A stretch of 64,000 nt of DNA from Neoaquamicrobium microcysteis. GTDB taxonomy: Bacteria; Pseudomonadota; Alphaproteobacteria; Rhizobiales; Rhizobiaceae. The notes beneath the pieces were generated by a model that had not been told where the DNA came from, did no database searches, and saw only the letters and a list, made by a program, of their open reading frames with translations. The stretch lies in the NCBI RefSeq assembly GCF_008180155.1, contig NZ_VSZS01000054.1:62001-126000 (forward strand). The letters are read 5' to 3'. The translations under genes were made by a program, and so were the position numbers. This document shows, one piece after another, positions 7,635 through 16,991 of this stretch; positions within the stretch are counted from its first letter, which is position 1, and each line of letters opens with the position of its first letter.

Positions 7635-9053
7635 TTATCCTTGCCACAGCCCTTCGGCGCGCAGGTCGTCCATGGTGCGCGAGATGCCCTCGTGCAGGAT
7701 GGCGACCATGTCGTCGATCTGGTCGCGGGTGATGATGAGCGGCGGGCTCATCACACACATGTGGATCAGCGGACGCACCAGCAGGCCCAGTTCGTGGCAA
7801 TGGGCGTCGATGCGCTTGCCGACCTCGTTGTCGAGCGCAAGCGGGTTCCTGCTTTCGCGGTCGGCGACGCATTCGACGCAGGCCATGAGGCCAAGCCCGC
7901 GCACCTCGCCAACGAGGGGCAGTTCCTCCAGCGTCTTCAGCCGTTGCTGGAAATAGGGCGCTATCGCTCCGGCGTGTTCGAGGATGCCGTTTTCGAGCAG
8001 ATCGAGGTTCTTCAGCGCCACGGCGCAGCCTACGGGGTGGCTGGAATAGGTCAGTCCGTGCGCGAACATCGCGTCGGCATGGTTGGAGCGGCGCATCTCC
8101 TCCACCAGCGCGCCGGAGATGACGACGCCGCCGAGCGGGAAATAGCCCGACGTGACACCCTTGGCGAAGGTAATCATGTCGGGCTCGATGCCGAACACAT
8201 CCTTCGAGGCGAAGACGTGGCCCAGCCGGCCGAAAGCCGTCACCACCTCGTCGGCAATGAAGAGGATGTCGTTCTCGCGGCATATGTCGCGGATCGCCGG
8301 CAGATAGCCCTCGGGCGGCACGATGACGCCGCCCGACGCCATCACCGGCTCGCCCACGAAAGCGCCGATCCTGTCGGGGCCGATCCGCTCGACCGTGTCG
8401 CGGAACTCCTGCACGAGAAGGTCACGGAACGCCTCGACGCTCATGCCGGCAGGGCGACGGAAGGGGTCGGGGCAGGAGAGCTTGACCACGAGGCCGTCGG
8501 CCCCGTCCATCCAGTCGCGGTCTCGCGGACGGCCGTTGAGCGAGGCGGAAAGATAGGTGGAGCCGTGGTAGGCGCCGCCGCGCGACACCACCATCTTCTT
8601 GTCGGGGCGGCCGCGAACGTTGTTGTAGAACTGCATGAAGCGCAGCGCCGTCTCGACGGCGGAGGAACCGCCGGTGGTGAAGAAGACGTGGTCGAGGTCG
8701 CCCGGCGCATGGGCGGCAATGCGTGCGGCAAGCGCGGCCGACGGCTCGTTCATCGTGTACCACGGGGTGTTGTAGGACAGCGCCATCGCCTGCTCGTACA
8801 TGACCCCGGCAAGCTCCTGGTTGCGGTGGCCGACATTGGTGCACCACATGCCGGCAGGGCCGTCGATGAGCCGCCGGCCCTCGCCATCGACCACGTAGAT
8901 GCCGTCGCCCTCGCCGATGAGGCCGCGCGCTTCCGCGCCGATCGAACCGGCCACCGGCCATGGCTGGAGAAGGTGGCGGCGGGCAATTTCCTCCGTCGTA
9001 TTGGCACGTGGCCGGCCAGCCTGCACCATCGATTGTTTCCTGATCGCCGCCAT
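7635..9053 (-). CDS. class III (omega) aminotransferase, PLP-dependent
   Basis: Fold-type I transaminase of about 472 residues. It has the PLP-binding TGGSSAVETALRF loop, the aspartate motif DEVVTAFGRLG, the Schiff-base lysine in ITFAKGVTSG (K298), and HGLTYSSHPVG. These match omega-amino-acid/polyamine:pyruvate aminotransferases. It would remove a terminal amino group, giving an aldehyde, from an amine delivered by the divergent PotABCD-like importer. A BetI-like operator lies about 90 bp upstream. Start choice: ATG 9053; 9074 and 9029 are also in frame. Confidence 0.87.
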   Translation of the reverse strand: MAAIRKQSMVQAGRPRANTTEEIARRHLLQPWPVAGSIGAEARGLIGEGDGIYVVDGEGRRLIDGPAGMWCTNVGHRNQELAGVMYEQAMALSYNTPWYTMNEPSAALAARIAAHAPGDLDHVFFTTGGSSAVETALRFMQFYNNVRGRPDKKMVVSRGGAYHGSTYLSASLNGRPRDRDWMDGADGLVVKLSCPDPFRRPAGMSVEAFRDLLVQEFRDTVERIGPDRIGAFVGEPVMASGGVIVPPEGYLPAIRDICRENDILFIADEVVTAFGRLGHVFASKDVFGIEPDMITFAKGVTSGYFPLGGVVISGALVEEMRRSNHADAMFAHGLTYSSHPVGCAVALKNLDLLENGILEHAGAIAPYFQQRLKTLEELPLVGEVRGLGLMACVECVADRESRNPLALDNEVGKRIDAHCHELGLLVRPLIHMCVMSPPLIITRDQIDDMVAILHEGISRTMDDLRAEGLWQG

Positions 9054-9139
9054 TGCGCCTGCACCTCGGGTCATCGTTTATCGACTTGGTGAAATGGCAA
9101 TCGCCAACTAGTCGAAATTACGAAGTTAATCGTCTTATA

Positions 9140-9155
9140 TTGAATATCCGTTCAA
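9140..9155. promoter_or_regulatory. BetI-like operator, copy 2
   Basis: TTGAA (9140-9144), TATCCG, TTCAA (9151-9155): the same half-sites and six-base spacing as the sites at 5664 and 15287. It sits in the 268 bp between the divergent aminotransferase and ABC-transporter genes and could control both. Confidence 0.68.
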
Positions 9156-9271
9156 TCAATATCGCAGAGATGCCCCTTGATTTCAATCCGGTTATGCGCT
9201 CTGCTCGCTCCAACGACAGGCATTGTCGGCCCGGTGGCCGCGATGCAGCAGGAACGGAAACCGGCGAGGCA

Positions 9272-9325
9272 ATGGAAAGCCTGCATTCGACCGTCATCGA
9301 ACCCGCACCGGGTGCGCTCCAATGA
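9272..9325 (+). CDS. possible 17-codon leader ORF coupled to the permease gene
   Basis: A short frame (MESLHSTVIEPAPGALQ) ends in a TGA that overlaps the permease ATG as ATGA, an arrangement used for translational coupling. Its own ribosome site is weak. It could equally be chance in a long leader. Confidence 0.25.
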   Translation: MESLHSTVIEPAPGALQ

Positions 9326-10239
9326 CGGCGGCCGCGGACAGCGCCCGTCCCGTCGAGCCTGGCGTCTTACCGCGGCGTTCCTTCCTGCAGGGCGAGCAGG
9401 CGCAGGGCCTCGCCCTCATCAGCCCGACCTTCCTCTACGCCTTAATCCTGCTGCTTCTGCCGATCCTCGTGGTGATCGCGCATTCGTTCTGGACGCAGGA
9501 CTATCTGACCATCGACCGTACGTTGACGTTGGAGAACTACCGCGAGGCGCTGACCGAGCCGATGTATCGCGACCTGCTGATGCGCTCGATGGCGATCTCG
9601 TTCGCAGTCAGCGTCGCGACCGTGCTGCTTGCCTATCCGGTGGCCTATTTCATCTCGTTCCACGGCGGGCGGCACAAGAATTTGTGGCTGTTCATCATCA
9701 TGGTGCCGTTCTGGACCAGCTACCTTCTGCGCGTGATGGCGTGGAAGGTGATCCTCGGCTATCAGGGCGTCCTCAACACCGGGCTCGTGGGCGTGGGCAT
9801 CATCGACGAGCCGTCGAACGCCTTCCTCTACAACACCACCGCCGTGGTGATCGCGCTGACGCATGCGTGGGCCGCCTTCGCCATCCTGCCGATCTACGTC
9901 GCGCTTGAGAAGGTCGACCGCTCGCTGCTGGAAGCGGCGCGCGACCTGGGTGACGGGCCGGTGCGGACCTTCCTGCGGGTGACGCTGCCGCTATCCATGC
10001 CCGGCGTGATCGCGGCGCTGCTGATCGTGATGATCCCGACGGTGGGCGACTACGTCACGCCGCGCCTCGTTGGCGGCACGGAGGGCGTGATGATCGCCAA
10101 CGCCATTCAGGCGCAGTTCGGCCGGGCGGCGAACTGGCCGCTGGGTGCGGCACTGTCGGTGACGACGATGGTGGCGGTGTCGGCCATGGCGCTGGTTGCC
10201 GTCTTCATCCTGCGCGCTGCTGCGAGGCTGGCGCGATGA
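9322..10239 (+). CDS. ABC transporter permease (PotB-like)
   Basis: Inner-membrane permease of 305 residues for a spermidine/putrescine-family ABC importer. About six membrane segments follow a cytosolic N-terminal tail. The EAA loop (EAARDLGDGPVRTFLRVTLPLSMPG) that contacts the ATPase is intact. It overlaps the second permease by 4 bp (ATGA) and heads the operon permease-permease-ATPase-unknown. ATG 9322 was chosen as the first start giving a family-like N-terminus. Confidence 0.9.
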   Translation: MTAAADSARPVEPGVLPRRSFLQGEQAQGLALISPTFLYALILLLLPILVVIAHSFWTQDYLTIDRTLTLENYREALTEPMYRDLLMRSMAISFAVSVATVLLAYPVAYFISFHGGRHKNLWLFIIMVPFWTSYLLRVMAWKVILGYQGVLNTGLVGVGIIDEPSNAFLYNTTAVVIALTHAWAAFAILPIYVALEKVDRSLLEAARDLGDGPVRTFLRVTLPLSMPGVIAALLIVMIPTVGDYVTPRLVGGTEGVMIANAIQAQFGRAANWPLGAALSVTTMVAVSAMALVAVFILRAAARLAR

Positions 10240-11060
10240 ATGCCGTGCTGCGCAGGGCCGCGATCAACTGGCTGCCGGCCTATGCGGCGCTCTACATCCT
10301 GTTTCTGTACGGGCCGGTGCTGCTGCTGCCGCTGTTCTCGGTCAACGATTCCGCGACGCCGACCCTGCCGTTCGCCGGCTTCACATGGAAGTGGTACGAG
10401 CAGCTCTGGGGCAACCGCGAGATGATAAACGCGGCCTGGAACAGCGTGCGCGTCGGGCTCGCAGCGGCGATCCTGTCGACGGTTCTCGGCATCTGCGGCG
10501 CACGGGCGGTGACGCGCTACCGCTTTGCCGGAAAACGGGCGATGAGCGGCCTCATCATGGCGCCGCTGGTGCTGCCGGAGATCATCGTCGCCATCTCGCT
10601 GCTGCTGGTGCTGCTGGCATTCGGCATGAGCCTGTCGCTGGTGACCGTCACGCTGGGCCATGTGCTGATCTGCCTGCCCTATTCGATGGTGGTGCTGATG
10701 TCCGGTTTCGAGGGGTTCGACAGGAGCCTCGAGGAAGCCTCGGCCGATCTGGGCGAAACCGCATTCGGCACGTTCCGCCGTGTCACGCTGCCGATGGTGG
10801 CGCCGGCCATCCTTGCCAGCCTGCTGGTGTCTTTCACCATCTCGTTCGACGAGTTCATCGTCGCGTTCTTCCTCAGCGGGACCGACCCGACGCTGCCGAT
10901 CTACATCTGGGGGCAGTTGCGCTTCGCCTCGCGGCTGCCGGCGGTGCTGGCGCTGGGAACGATCATGCTGATCGGCTCCTTCCTGCTCGTCACCATCGCC
11001 GAATTGCTGCGCCGGCGCGCGGTCGCCCGGACCAAAACCGACGGAGGCCTTTTTGTCTGA
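10236..11060 (+). CDS. ABC transporter permease (PotC-like)
   Basis: Second permease of the PotABCD-like importer, 274 residues, about six membrane helices. The EAA motif EEASADLGETAFGTFRRVTLP is present. Near the C-terminus FDEFIVAFFLSGTDPTLPIYIWGQLR is the typical PotC/YdcV signature. Its ATGA start overlaps the preceding permease and its 3' end overlaps the ATPase start, so the three are tightly coupled. Confidence 0.91.
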   Translation: MNAVLRRAAINWLPAYAALYILFLYGPVLLLPLFSVNDSATPTLPFAGFTWKWYEQLWGNREMINAAWNSVRVGLAAAILSTVLGICGARAVTRYRFAGKRAMSGLIMAPLVLPEIIVAISLLLVLLAFGMSLSLVTVTLGHVLICLPYSMVVLMSGFEGFDRSLEEASADLGETAFGTFRRVTLPMVAPAILASLLVSFTISFDEFIVAFFLSGTDPTLPIYIWGQLRFASRLPAVLALGTIMLIGSFLLVTIAELLRRRAVARTKTDGGLFV

Positions 11061-12141
11061 CCGCCCGATGATCGAGGTGCGCGACGTGACGCGCAGCTAC
11101 GGCAATTTCAAGGCTTTGGACAATGCGTCGCTGACGATACGCGAGGGCGAGTTCTTCTCGCTGCTGGGCCCGTCGGGATGCGGCAAGACCACGCTCCTGC
11201 GGATGATCGCCGGGTTCGACACGCCCACCAATGGGGCGATCCTCATCGACGGCCAGAAGATGGCGGGCATCCCCGCCAACCGCCGACCCACCAACATGGT
11301 GTTCCAGAGCTATGCCATCTTCCCCCATCTCAATGTCGAGCAGAATGTCGGCTACGGGCTCAAGCGACTGAGGCTGGAGAAGGCCGAAGAAAAGCGCCGC
11401 GTCGACGAGGCACTGGCACAGGTGGAACTGGGCGGGCTCGGCAGGCGCGGTGCGGGCGAACTGTCGGGCGGCCAGCGCCAGCGCGTCGCGCTTGCCCGCG
11501 CGCTGGTGATGCGGCCGAAGGTGCTGCTGCTCGACGAGCCGCTTTCGGCGCTGGACAAGAAGCTGCGCGAGCAGATGCAGGTGGAGCTGCGCCATCTCCA
11601 GCAGTCCGTCGGCATCACCTTCGTCCTGGTGACGCACGACCAATACGAGGCGCTGGCGATGTCCGACCGCATCGCGGTGATGTTCGGCGGCAGGATCGCG
11701 CAGGTGGATACGCCGAAGCAGGTCTACCAGCGCCCGGTCAACCGCCAGGTCGCCGACTTTCTCGGCGGCATGAATTTCGTGCGGGCCAGGATTGTCGGCG
11801 AGGCGGAGGGGCATATCGTCGTGGACACGCCGGGGTTCGGGCAGGTGCGGGCCGAACGCCCGCGCCAGTTCGCGCCGTCGAACGGTTCTGCGACGCTGGG
11901 TATCCGGCCCGAGCGCCTGCGTGTCCTGTGGGATGAGGAGACGGCCAAACATCAGGTCTCCGGCACGGTGGTGGACCGGCATTATTTCGGCGAGATCACG
12001 CATCTGGTGGTGGAGATACCGGGTTTCGAGGCCCCGCTGTCGGTGACCGAGACCAACAATTTCGGCGCGGACGACATTCCCGTCGGCGCGCCCATCAGGC
12101 TCGCCTACGATCCCGACGCGCTCGTGGCTATGGCGGATTGA
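11053..12141 (+). CDS. ABC transporter ATP-binding protein (PotA-like)
   Basis: ATPase of 362 residues: nucleotide-binding domain (Walker A GPSGCGKTTLL, signature LSGGQRQRVALARAL, Walker B LLLDEPLSALD, H-loop THD) followed by a C-terminal TOBE-type regulatory domain from about residue 240. It energises the two upstream permeases. The TTG at 11053 was taken as the start because GGAGG lies 5 bases before it and it overlaps the permease stop by 8 bp; the ATG at 11068 is 20 bases from that site. Confidence 0.92.
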   Translation: MSDRPMIEVRDVTRSYGNFKALDNASLTIREGEFFSLLGPSGCGKTTLLRMIAGFDTPTNGAILIDGQKMAGIPANRRPTNMVFQSYAIFPHLNVEQNVGYGLKRLRLEKAEEKRRVDEALAQVELGGLGRRGAGELSGGQRQRVALARALVMRPKVLLLDEPLSALDKKLREQMQVELRHLQQSVGITFVLVTHDQYEALAMSDRIAVMFGGRIAQVDTPKQVYQRPVNRQVADFLGGMNFVRARIVGEAEGHIVVDTPGFGQVRAERPRQFAPSNGSATLGIRPERLRVLWDEETAKHQVSGTVVDRHYFGEITHLVVEIPGFEAPLSVTETNNFGADDIPVGAPIRLAYDPDALVAMAD

Positions 12142-12154
12142 GCCCTTGGCGTCG

Positions 12155-12583
12155 ATGGACGATGAACCACGCGGCCTGCGCAGATTGTCGGTGCGCGAAT
12201 GCGACGAGTTCTGGGTGGGATATGCGGCGTTGCGGCCGGGGTTGCGGCTCTTGCGCGGAAACCACTATTCGCGCTGGCGCGCCGTCGCGGGCACGGACCT
12301 CTTCATCGCGCTTTACCTGACCAATCGCAGCGTCGGCATGTTCGTGCGCGGCGAGCGCGGGCTTTCGCTGAAGGGCGCGTCGCGGTTTCTGTCGTTGCAC
12401 GAGCCGCGCCTGTCGGCTGCTCTCGGCGTCGAGCCGCTGGCGGACGGATGCCCCTATCTCAGCCGGCTGCCGAACGCCACGACCGACCGGGCGACATGGC
12501 CGGCCGCGCGCGAGTGGCTGCTGGAACGCGAAGCGTTCTACCACGATACGCTGGCGCGCATCGTCGGCGGGATCGAGGAGTGA
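12155..12583 (+). CDS. hypothetical protein in the amine-transport operon
   Basis: Soluble protein of 142 residues that I do not recognise. It lies 13 bp after the ATPase gene in the same direction, so it is probably co-transcribed. There are no membrane segments. Notable features are a positively charged centre (RNHYSRWRAV) and a C-terminal helix rich in acidic and aromatic residues. Position suggests an accessory role in uptake or catabolism of the transported substrate, but nothing in the sequence names a reaction. A TTG at 12146 would add three residues. Confidence 0.6.
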   Translation: MDDEPRGLRRLSVRECDEFWVGYAALRPGLRLLRGNHYSRWRAVAGTDLFIALYLTNRSVGMFVRGERGLSLKGASRFLSLHEPRLSAALGVEPLADGCPYLSRLPNATTDRATWPAAREWLLEREAFYHDTLARIVGGIEE

Positions 12584-12602
12584 CGATCCCGCCCTCGGGT
12601 GG

Positions 12603-13691
12603 TCAGTATCCCGCCTTGATCCGCTCGAACTCGGCGATGAGCTTCGCCTTCGTCTCCGGCGGCAATGGGCTCGAGAACAGCGTCTTGTCGACAAAGGCAT
12701 CGAGGTCGCCGTAGCCGGTGGCGTCGAGGACCTCCGGGTCGATTTCGGCCATGCCCTTTGCGTTGGAGTGGCCGTAGCCCCAGTCGTTGACGAGGTAGCT
12801 TGCAACCTCGGGCGTCAGGATCGAGTTCAGGAAGTCATAGGCCTTGTCCGTGCTGCCCGGCGCGTCCTTGAGGTGGACGTAACCGCATACCCAGGTCGAA
12901 AGGCCTTCATCGGTGTCGCGCTTCATCGCCACCGGAACGTCGTCGGCAGCCAGCGTCGTCGCCGTCTCGTTCCAGGCCCATGCCAGATCGACCTCGCCGC
13001 CGGCCATCGCCTGCGAAAGCTCGGTGTTGTCGAGCCAGTAGATGCGAACGTTCTTGTGCACCTCGCGCAGGAAGGCGGATGCCGCGTCCCAGTCCGCGTC
13101 GGTCATCTTCGTCCAGTCGGTGTGGCCGGTGGCCAACGCCGCCAGCGCGTAGGCGTCGTCGACATTGTCGGGCAGCGAGACGCGGCCTTCGAACTTAGGA
13201 TCGGCAAAGGCCTTGAGCGACTGGATTTCGGCTTCCTCGACCTTGTCGGTGCGGTAGGTGACGAGCGTGTTGCCCCAGTCGAAGGGCAGGAACCAGGCAT
13301 TGCCTTCGGCATCGGTCATCAGGTTCGGCATGGCCTTCAGACCGGGCAATATATCGTCCCAAGCCTCGATGCGGCTGGTGTCGAGCGGCTGGAGAAGGCC
13401 GGCATCGCGCCACTTGAGGGTGTTCTGCGAGCAGGGGTGGGCGAGATCGGCCCTGAAGCCGGCGCGCAGCTTCTCGAACGCCTCGTCCTCATCGCCGAAG
13501 AAGGAGAACGTCGGCGAGTCGCCGTTCTTCTCGACATAGGCGGGGTGGAAGCCGGGGTCTTCGTAGCCGGCCCAGTCGAACACCGTCAACTCGCCATCCG
13601 CCGCAAGCGCAAGGCCTGCCGTGCCGGCGGCGAGCGCGGCGGCCAGCGCCAGCGTGATCTTCAGTCGCCTGCTTTCGTTCAGCATTTTCAT
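12603..13691 (-). CDS. periplasmic substrate-binding protein, PotD-like
   Basis: Solute-binding protein of 362 residues with a signal peptide (hydrophobic core ITLALAAALAAGTAGLALA). The mature start LTVFDWAGYEDP and the pattern WFLPFDWGNTLVTYRTD ... DLAWAWNETATTL match spermidine/putrescine-family binding proteins. It should serve the PotABC-like genes at 9322-12141, although it is on the opposite strand and lies last in the operon methyltransferase - BetI-like repressor - binding protein. The binding-pocket residues were not resolved, so polyamine versus betaine-like ligand is open. Confidence 0.9.
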   Translation of the reverse strand: MKMLNESRRLKITLALAAALAAGTAGLALAADGELTVFDWAGYEDPGFHPAYVEKNGDSPTFSFFGDEDEAFEKLRAGFRADLAHPCSQNTLKWRDAGLLQPLDTSRIEAWDDILPGLKAMPNLMTDAEGNAWFLPFDWGNTLVTYRTDKVEEAEIQSLKAFADPKFEGRVSLPDNVDDAYALAALATGHTDWTKMTDADWDAASAFLREVHKNVRIYWLDNTELSQAMAGGEVDLAWAWNETATTLAADDVPVAMKRDTDEGLSTWVCGYVHLKDAPGSTDKAYDFLNSILTPEVASYLVNDWGYGHSNAKGMAEIDPEVLDATGYGDLDAFVDKTLFSSPLPPETKAKLIAEFERIKAGY

Positions 13692-13736
13692 GTTGCCATC
13701 TCCCGTTGCAGTTCGTGTTCCCGTTCTTGCTCGTCG

Positions 13737-14420
13737 TCAGCCGGCCTTTCGCGCAAAGTGCCGTGGAAAAAAGGCGGTCAGCATGGTCTTGGCCGCGTCG
13801 TGCGCCTTCTCGCGCGTGATGTCTCCGCCCCGCAGCATCAGCCGCAGCCACAGACCTTCGAGCGTCGCCTCGATCGCTATCGCCGTCTGGCGCGCATCGA
13901 GCGCGTATCCGCCAGCCTCGATCATCTCCGCACACAAGGCTGTCAGCGCCTCGTGGTAAGCTTCGTCACTGGCTCCGCACAAAGCCTGATAGGTCGGGCG
14001 CGACCGTGCTTCGCCCCAGAAGGCGCACCAGGCGGTCAGCTTCCTGCGGTTGCAGATCGCGCGGTCGAAATCGGCGCCCACGAGCGCCGCAAGCCGCGCC
14101 GCAGGTTCCGGCCCGGCCTTGCCCAGCGCCCCGCGCCAGTGGGCGGAATATTCCTCCGCCATGTGCTGCAAGGTGGCGACGAGCAGCTTTTCCTTGCTCT
14201 CGAAATGGAAGTTCACGATGCCGCGAGACAGGCCAGCCCCGTCCGCCACGTCGGCCATCGTCGTTTCGGAATAGCCGCGTCTGGCAAGCGAATCGATCGT
14301 CGCCTCGATCAGCTGCAGCCGCCGCGTTTCCTTGGAGGCCTTGCGGCCACGCCTTTCGCCTTCGGCGGGCCGGGCCGCCGTCGCCGCATCGTTCTTCATC
14401 AAGAGATCCTGTTCCAGCAT
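13737..14420 (-). CDS. BetI-like TetR-family repressor
   Basis: TetR-family regulator of 227 residues: helix-turn-helix at about 30-75 (RRGYSETTMADVADGAGLS, RGIVNFHFESKEKLL) and a BetI-type C-terminal domain (NRRKLTAWCAFWGEARSRP). BetI proteins sense choline/betaine-type ligands, and from memory their operators also contain TTGAA/TTCAA half-sites. Three TTGAA-N6-TTCAA palindromes at 5664, 9140 and 15287 flank the catabolic genes. The gene is 12 bp after the methyltransferase and 45 bp before the binding-protein gene, so it is probably autoregulated from the 15287 site. Confidence 0.82.
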   Translation of the reverse strand: MLEQDLLMKNDAATAARPAEGERRGRKASKETRRLQLIEATIDSLARRGYSETTMADVADGAGLSRGIVNFHFESKEKLLVATLQHMAEEYSAHWRGALGKAGPEPAARLAALVGADFDRAICNRRKLTAWCAFWGEARSRPTYQALCGASDEAYHEALTALCAEMIEAGGYALDARQTAIAIEATLEGLWLRLMLRGGDITREKAHDAAKTMLTAFFPRHFARKAG

Positions 14421-14432
14421 GCCGGCGCTTCC

Positions 14433-15221
14433 TCAAACCGGCTTTCGTCCACGCAGATGAGTGGGCCGGTGCTCGCCCGAGTCAAGCACCTTCTGCATGG
14501 CTGTCCAGGTACGGATGTTCTTGTCGACATAGGCGCTGCCGACCGCCGCGGAGACCGTGTCGTAGAGGGGGCCTTTCAGCCGCTCAAGCTCGCCGCGCGC
14601 AACCTCGCGATACCATCCGTTGCGGTCCACGGTGACGACATCGACGAAGCCCGCGCGCTCCATGGCCTGCCGGTAGCGGGCGGGCGAAGCCATCGAAAAG
14701 GAGAGGCCTTCCGCCTCGATATAGGCTTTCATGTCCGGGCTGGGCTCTTCGTCATGTCCGATCATCCAGTTGGAGGCCGCAAAGGTGCCCCCCGGCTTCA
14801 GGAGGCGGAATATCTCGCCAAACAGGGCGTCCTTGTCGGGCACGTGAAGCAGCGCGTCCTTGGAGAAGACCACGTCGAACGCGCGATCCGCGAAGGGAAG
14901 GGGACCGGGCGGGCTCTGAACGAAGGTGACGCGATCGCCGAGGCCGGCCGTCTCCGCAGCCCGTCGCGCGTGGGCTACGACCGGTTCCTCGACATCGAAG
15001 CCGGTGACGTGCGCGGCGTTGTGGGCTCTCGCCAGATGCAGCGTGATGCCGCCCGCGCCGCAACCGATGTCGAGCACGTTCCTGCCTGAAAGGTCGATGC
15101 CTTCGAGAACCCGGTCCACCTCGTCGGGCCCGCCGGGCGAGAGGTAGCCCTCGCCCCACAGCGCCGCCAGAAAGCGTATCGCCGTGTCGTCGTATTCGGC
15201 TTCATGTGCGTCGGTCATCAT
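14433..15221 (-). CDS. SAM-dependent N-methyltransferase, PEAMT-like
   Basis: Class I methyltransferase of 262 residues. The N-terminal [12 protein letters not shown] block resembles the GEGxxSxGG signature of phosphoethanolamine and related small-amine N-methyltransferases. The SAM sites are [28 protein letters not shown] and LLKPGGTF. It heads an operon with the BetI-like repressor and the solute-binding protein and is divergent from the flavoprotein genes. In a catabolic cluster it could re-methylate an intermediate or act as a salvage enzyme. Amine substrate specificity is inference. Confidence 0.75.
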   Translation of the reverse strand: MMTDAHEAEYDDTAIRFLAALWGEGYLSPGGPDEVDRVLEGIDLSGRNVLDIGCGAGGITLHLARAHNAAHVTGFDVEEPVVAHARRAAETAGLGDRVTFVQSPPGPLPFADRAFDVVFSKDALLHVPDKDALFGEIFRLLKPGGTFAASNWMIGHDEEPSPDMKAYIEAEGLSFSMASPARYRQAMERAGFVDVVTVDRNGWYREVARGELERLKGPLYDTVSAAVGSAYVDKNIRTWTAMQKVLDSGEHRPTHLRGRKPV

Positions 15222-15286
15222 TCATCCCGTCGCTCGAATTTCGGCTCAAAGCCTAACCCACATTGATGAAAACGCAATCGTGTTTG

Positions 15287-15302
15287 TTGAACATTCATTC
15301 AA
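15287..15302. promoter_or_regulatory. BetI-like operator, copy 3
   Basis: TTGAA (15287-15291), CATTCA, TTCAA (15298-15302), the third copy with identical half-sites and spacing. It lies in the 150 bp between the divergent methyltransferase/repressor operon and the flavoprotein/GcvT operon, placed to control both and to allow autoregulation. Confidence 0.68.
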
Positions 15303-15371
15303 AATGGATGGACAGGGCCGGGTTCGCCGTGCCAGATTTCCCCCATCAAGGGGGATCTTTGCGGCTGCTGC

Positions 15372-16991
15372 ATGAAGACCTATGACGCTATCATAATCGG
15401 CGCGGGCCACAACGGGCTGGTCAATGCCTGCTATCTCCAGCGCGCCGGGCTCGACGTTCTGGTGGTGGAGAAGAACGACTGGATCGGCGGCGCCGCCGTG
15501 AGCCGCGAACTGACGCCGGGCTTCCTCTATTCCAACTGCTCCTATGTCTGCTCGCTGTTCCGGCCGGAGATCATGCGCGATCTGGAGCTGCCGAAACACG
15601 GACTTCAGGTCATCGCCTATGAGGGCGGGGCGGTGCTGACGCAGGATGGCGACTATCTCGCCAGCTACCGCGACCACGACGCCCACCGGCGCGAATATGC
15701 CAGATGGTCGCCGCGCGACGCCGAGGCCTATGAGCGTTATGCCCGCGACGTGACGCGGCAGTGCCGTTTCATCCAGCCGTTGCTGATGCGGACCGCGCCC
15801 GACCCGACCAGCTTTCGCCCGCGCGACGTTTCGGAGCTGGTCTATCTGGGCAGGAAGTTCGCCGGGCTGTCGGCACAGGAGATGGCCGAGATGCTGCGCT
15901 TCTGGACCATGTCGATCTCGGACTTCCTCGACGAGTATTTCGAGACGGATGTCATCAAGGCCTATCTGGCGCTGTCGGGGATCATCGGCACCGCGCTCGG
16001 CCCGATGTCGCCGGGCACGGCCTATGTGCTGCTGCATCACTACATGGGCGAGGTCGACGGCTCGGTCGGCGCGTGGGGCTATGCGCGCGGCGGCATGGGC
16101 GCGGTGACGCGGGCGCTGGCCGACTCGTTTCGCGCATCGGGCGGGACGATCCGCACCGAGGCCGAGGTCGAGCGCGTGCTGGTGAAAGGCGGGGAAGCGA
16201 AGGGTGTCGTGCTTGCCGGCGGGGAGGAAGTGCTTGGCCGCCTCGTCGTCTCCAACGCCGATGTTAAGCGAACCTTTCTCAAGCTGGTGGAGGAAAAGGA
16301 ACTGCCCGACCCGTTCCTGCGGCGGGTGCGCAATTTCAAGATCAGGGGATCGTCCGGCAAGGTCAACATCGCGCTGGATTCCATGCCGGAGTTTCCGGCG
16401 CTGCCGAAGGACAGCCCGTGCCTGCGCGGCGACCTGCATTTCACCGACAGCGTCGAGCGCATGGAGCGCGCCTATGACGACTGGAAGGCCGAGCGCTGGT
16501 CGGCCGATCCTTTTCTCGACATGGTCATGCCCACTACGCTGGACCCGACGATGGCTGCGCCCGGCAAGCATTTCATGTCCTGCTTCGTGCAGTATTGCCC
16601 GCCGAAGGTGGACGGGCGCGACTGGACCGATGCCGACCGCGATGCGTTTGCCGAAACGGTCATCTCCCAGATCGCCGACTATTCGCCGGGCTTCCGCGAC
16701 CGCATCGTGCATATGGAGGTGCGCACCCCGCGCGAGCTGGAAGCCGAGGTGGGGCTTACCGAGGGCAACATCTTCCAGGGAGAACTGACCTTCGACCAGC
16801 TGCTCTTCAACCGCCCCGTGCCGGGCTATGCGCAGTATCGCTCGCCGGTGAACGGGCTCTACATGTGCGGTTCCTCGACCCATCCCGGCGGCGGCGTGAT
16901 GGGCGCGCCGGGGCGCAACGCGGCCGCCGAAATCCTGCGCGACCTGAAGAAGCCGACGAAGCATATGAGCGAAGCCCATGACGTCATTTGA
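15372..16991 (+). CDS. CrtI/PYROXD2-type FAD-dependent oxidoreductase A
   Basis: Flavoprotein of 539 residues of the phytoene-desaturase-like NAD(P)/FAD superfamily. It has the N-terminal dinucleotide motif GAGHNGL followed by VVEKNDWIGGAA, and the C-terminal FAD-contacting THPGGGVMGAPGRNAA. No carotenoid genes are nearby, so carotenoid desaturation is unlikely. HNGL-type members are mostly uncharacterised amine or lipid oxidases. It overlaps a paralogous gene by 14 bp. Possible role: dehydrogenation of an amine intermediate before C1 transfer to the GcvT-like protein; this is inference. Confidence 0.82.
   Translation: MKTYDAIIIGAGHNGLVNACYLQRAGLDVLVVEKNDWIGGAAVSRELTPGFLYSNCSYVCSLFRPEIMRDLELPKHGLQVIAYEGGAVLTQDGDYLASYRDHDAHRREYARWSPRDAEAYERYARDVTRQCRFIQPLLMRTAPDPTSFRPRDVSELVYLGRKFAGLSAQEMAEMLRFWTMSISDFLDEYFETDVIKAYLALSGIIGTALGPMSPGTAYVLLHHYMGEVDGSVGAWGYARGGMGAVTRALADSFRASGGTIRTEAEVERVLVKGGEAKGVVLAGGEEVLGRLVVSNADVKRTFLKLVEEKELPDPFLRRVRNFKIRGSSGKVNIALDSMPEFPALPKDSPCLRGDLHFTDSVERMERAYDDWKAERWSADPFLDMVMPTTLDPTMAAPGKHFMSCFVQYCPPKVDGRDWTDADRDAFAETVISQIADYSPGFRDRIVHMEVRTPRELEAEVGLTEGNIFQGELTFDQLLFNRPVPGYAQYRSPVNGLYMCGSSTHPGGGVMGAPGRNAAAEILRDLKKPTKHMSEAHDVI

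Noticed and set aside
6915-9092. A 725-codon plus-strand open frame
   Set aside because: It is the antisense of the LysE and aminotransferase genes, whose reading frames contain intact family motifs; its own translation is His/Arg-rich with no motif.
12768-13691. Polyamine specificity for the importer
   Set aside because: Only family-level similarity to PotD can be seen; the pocket residues were not aligned, so the ligand was left open rather than called spermidine or putrescine.
12768-15089. A 773-codon plus-strand open frame
   Set aside because: It lies antisense to the solute-binding protein, BetI-like repressor and methyltransferase genes, all of which have strong evidence.
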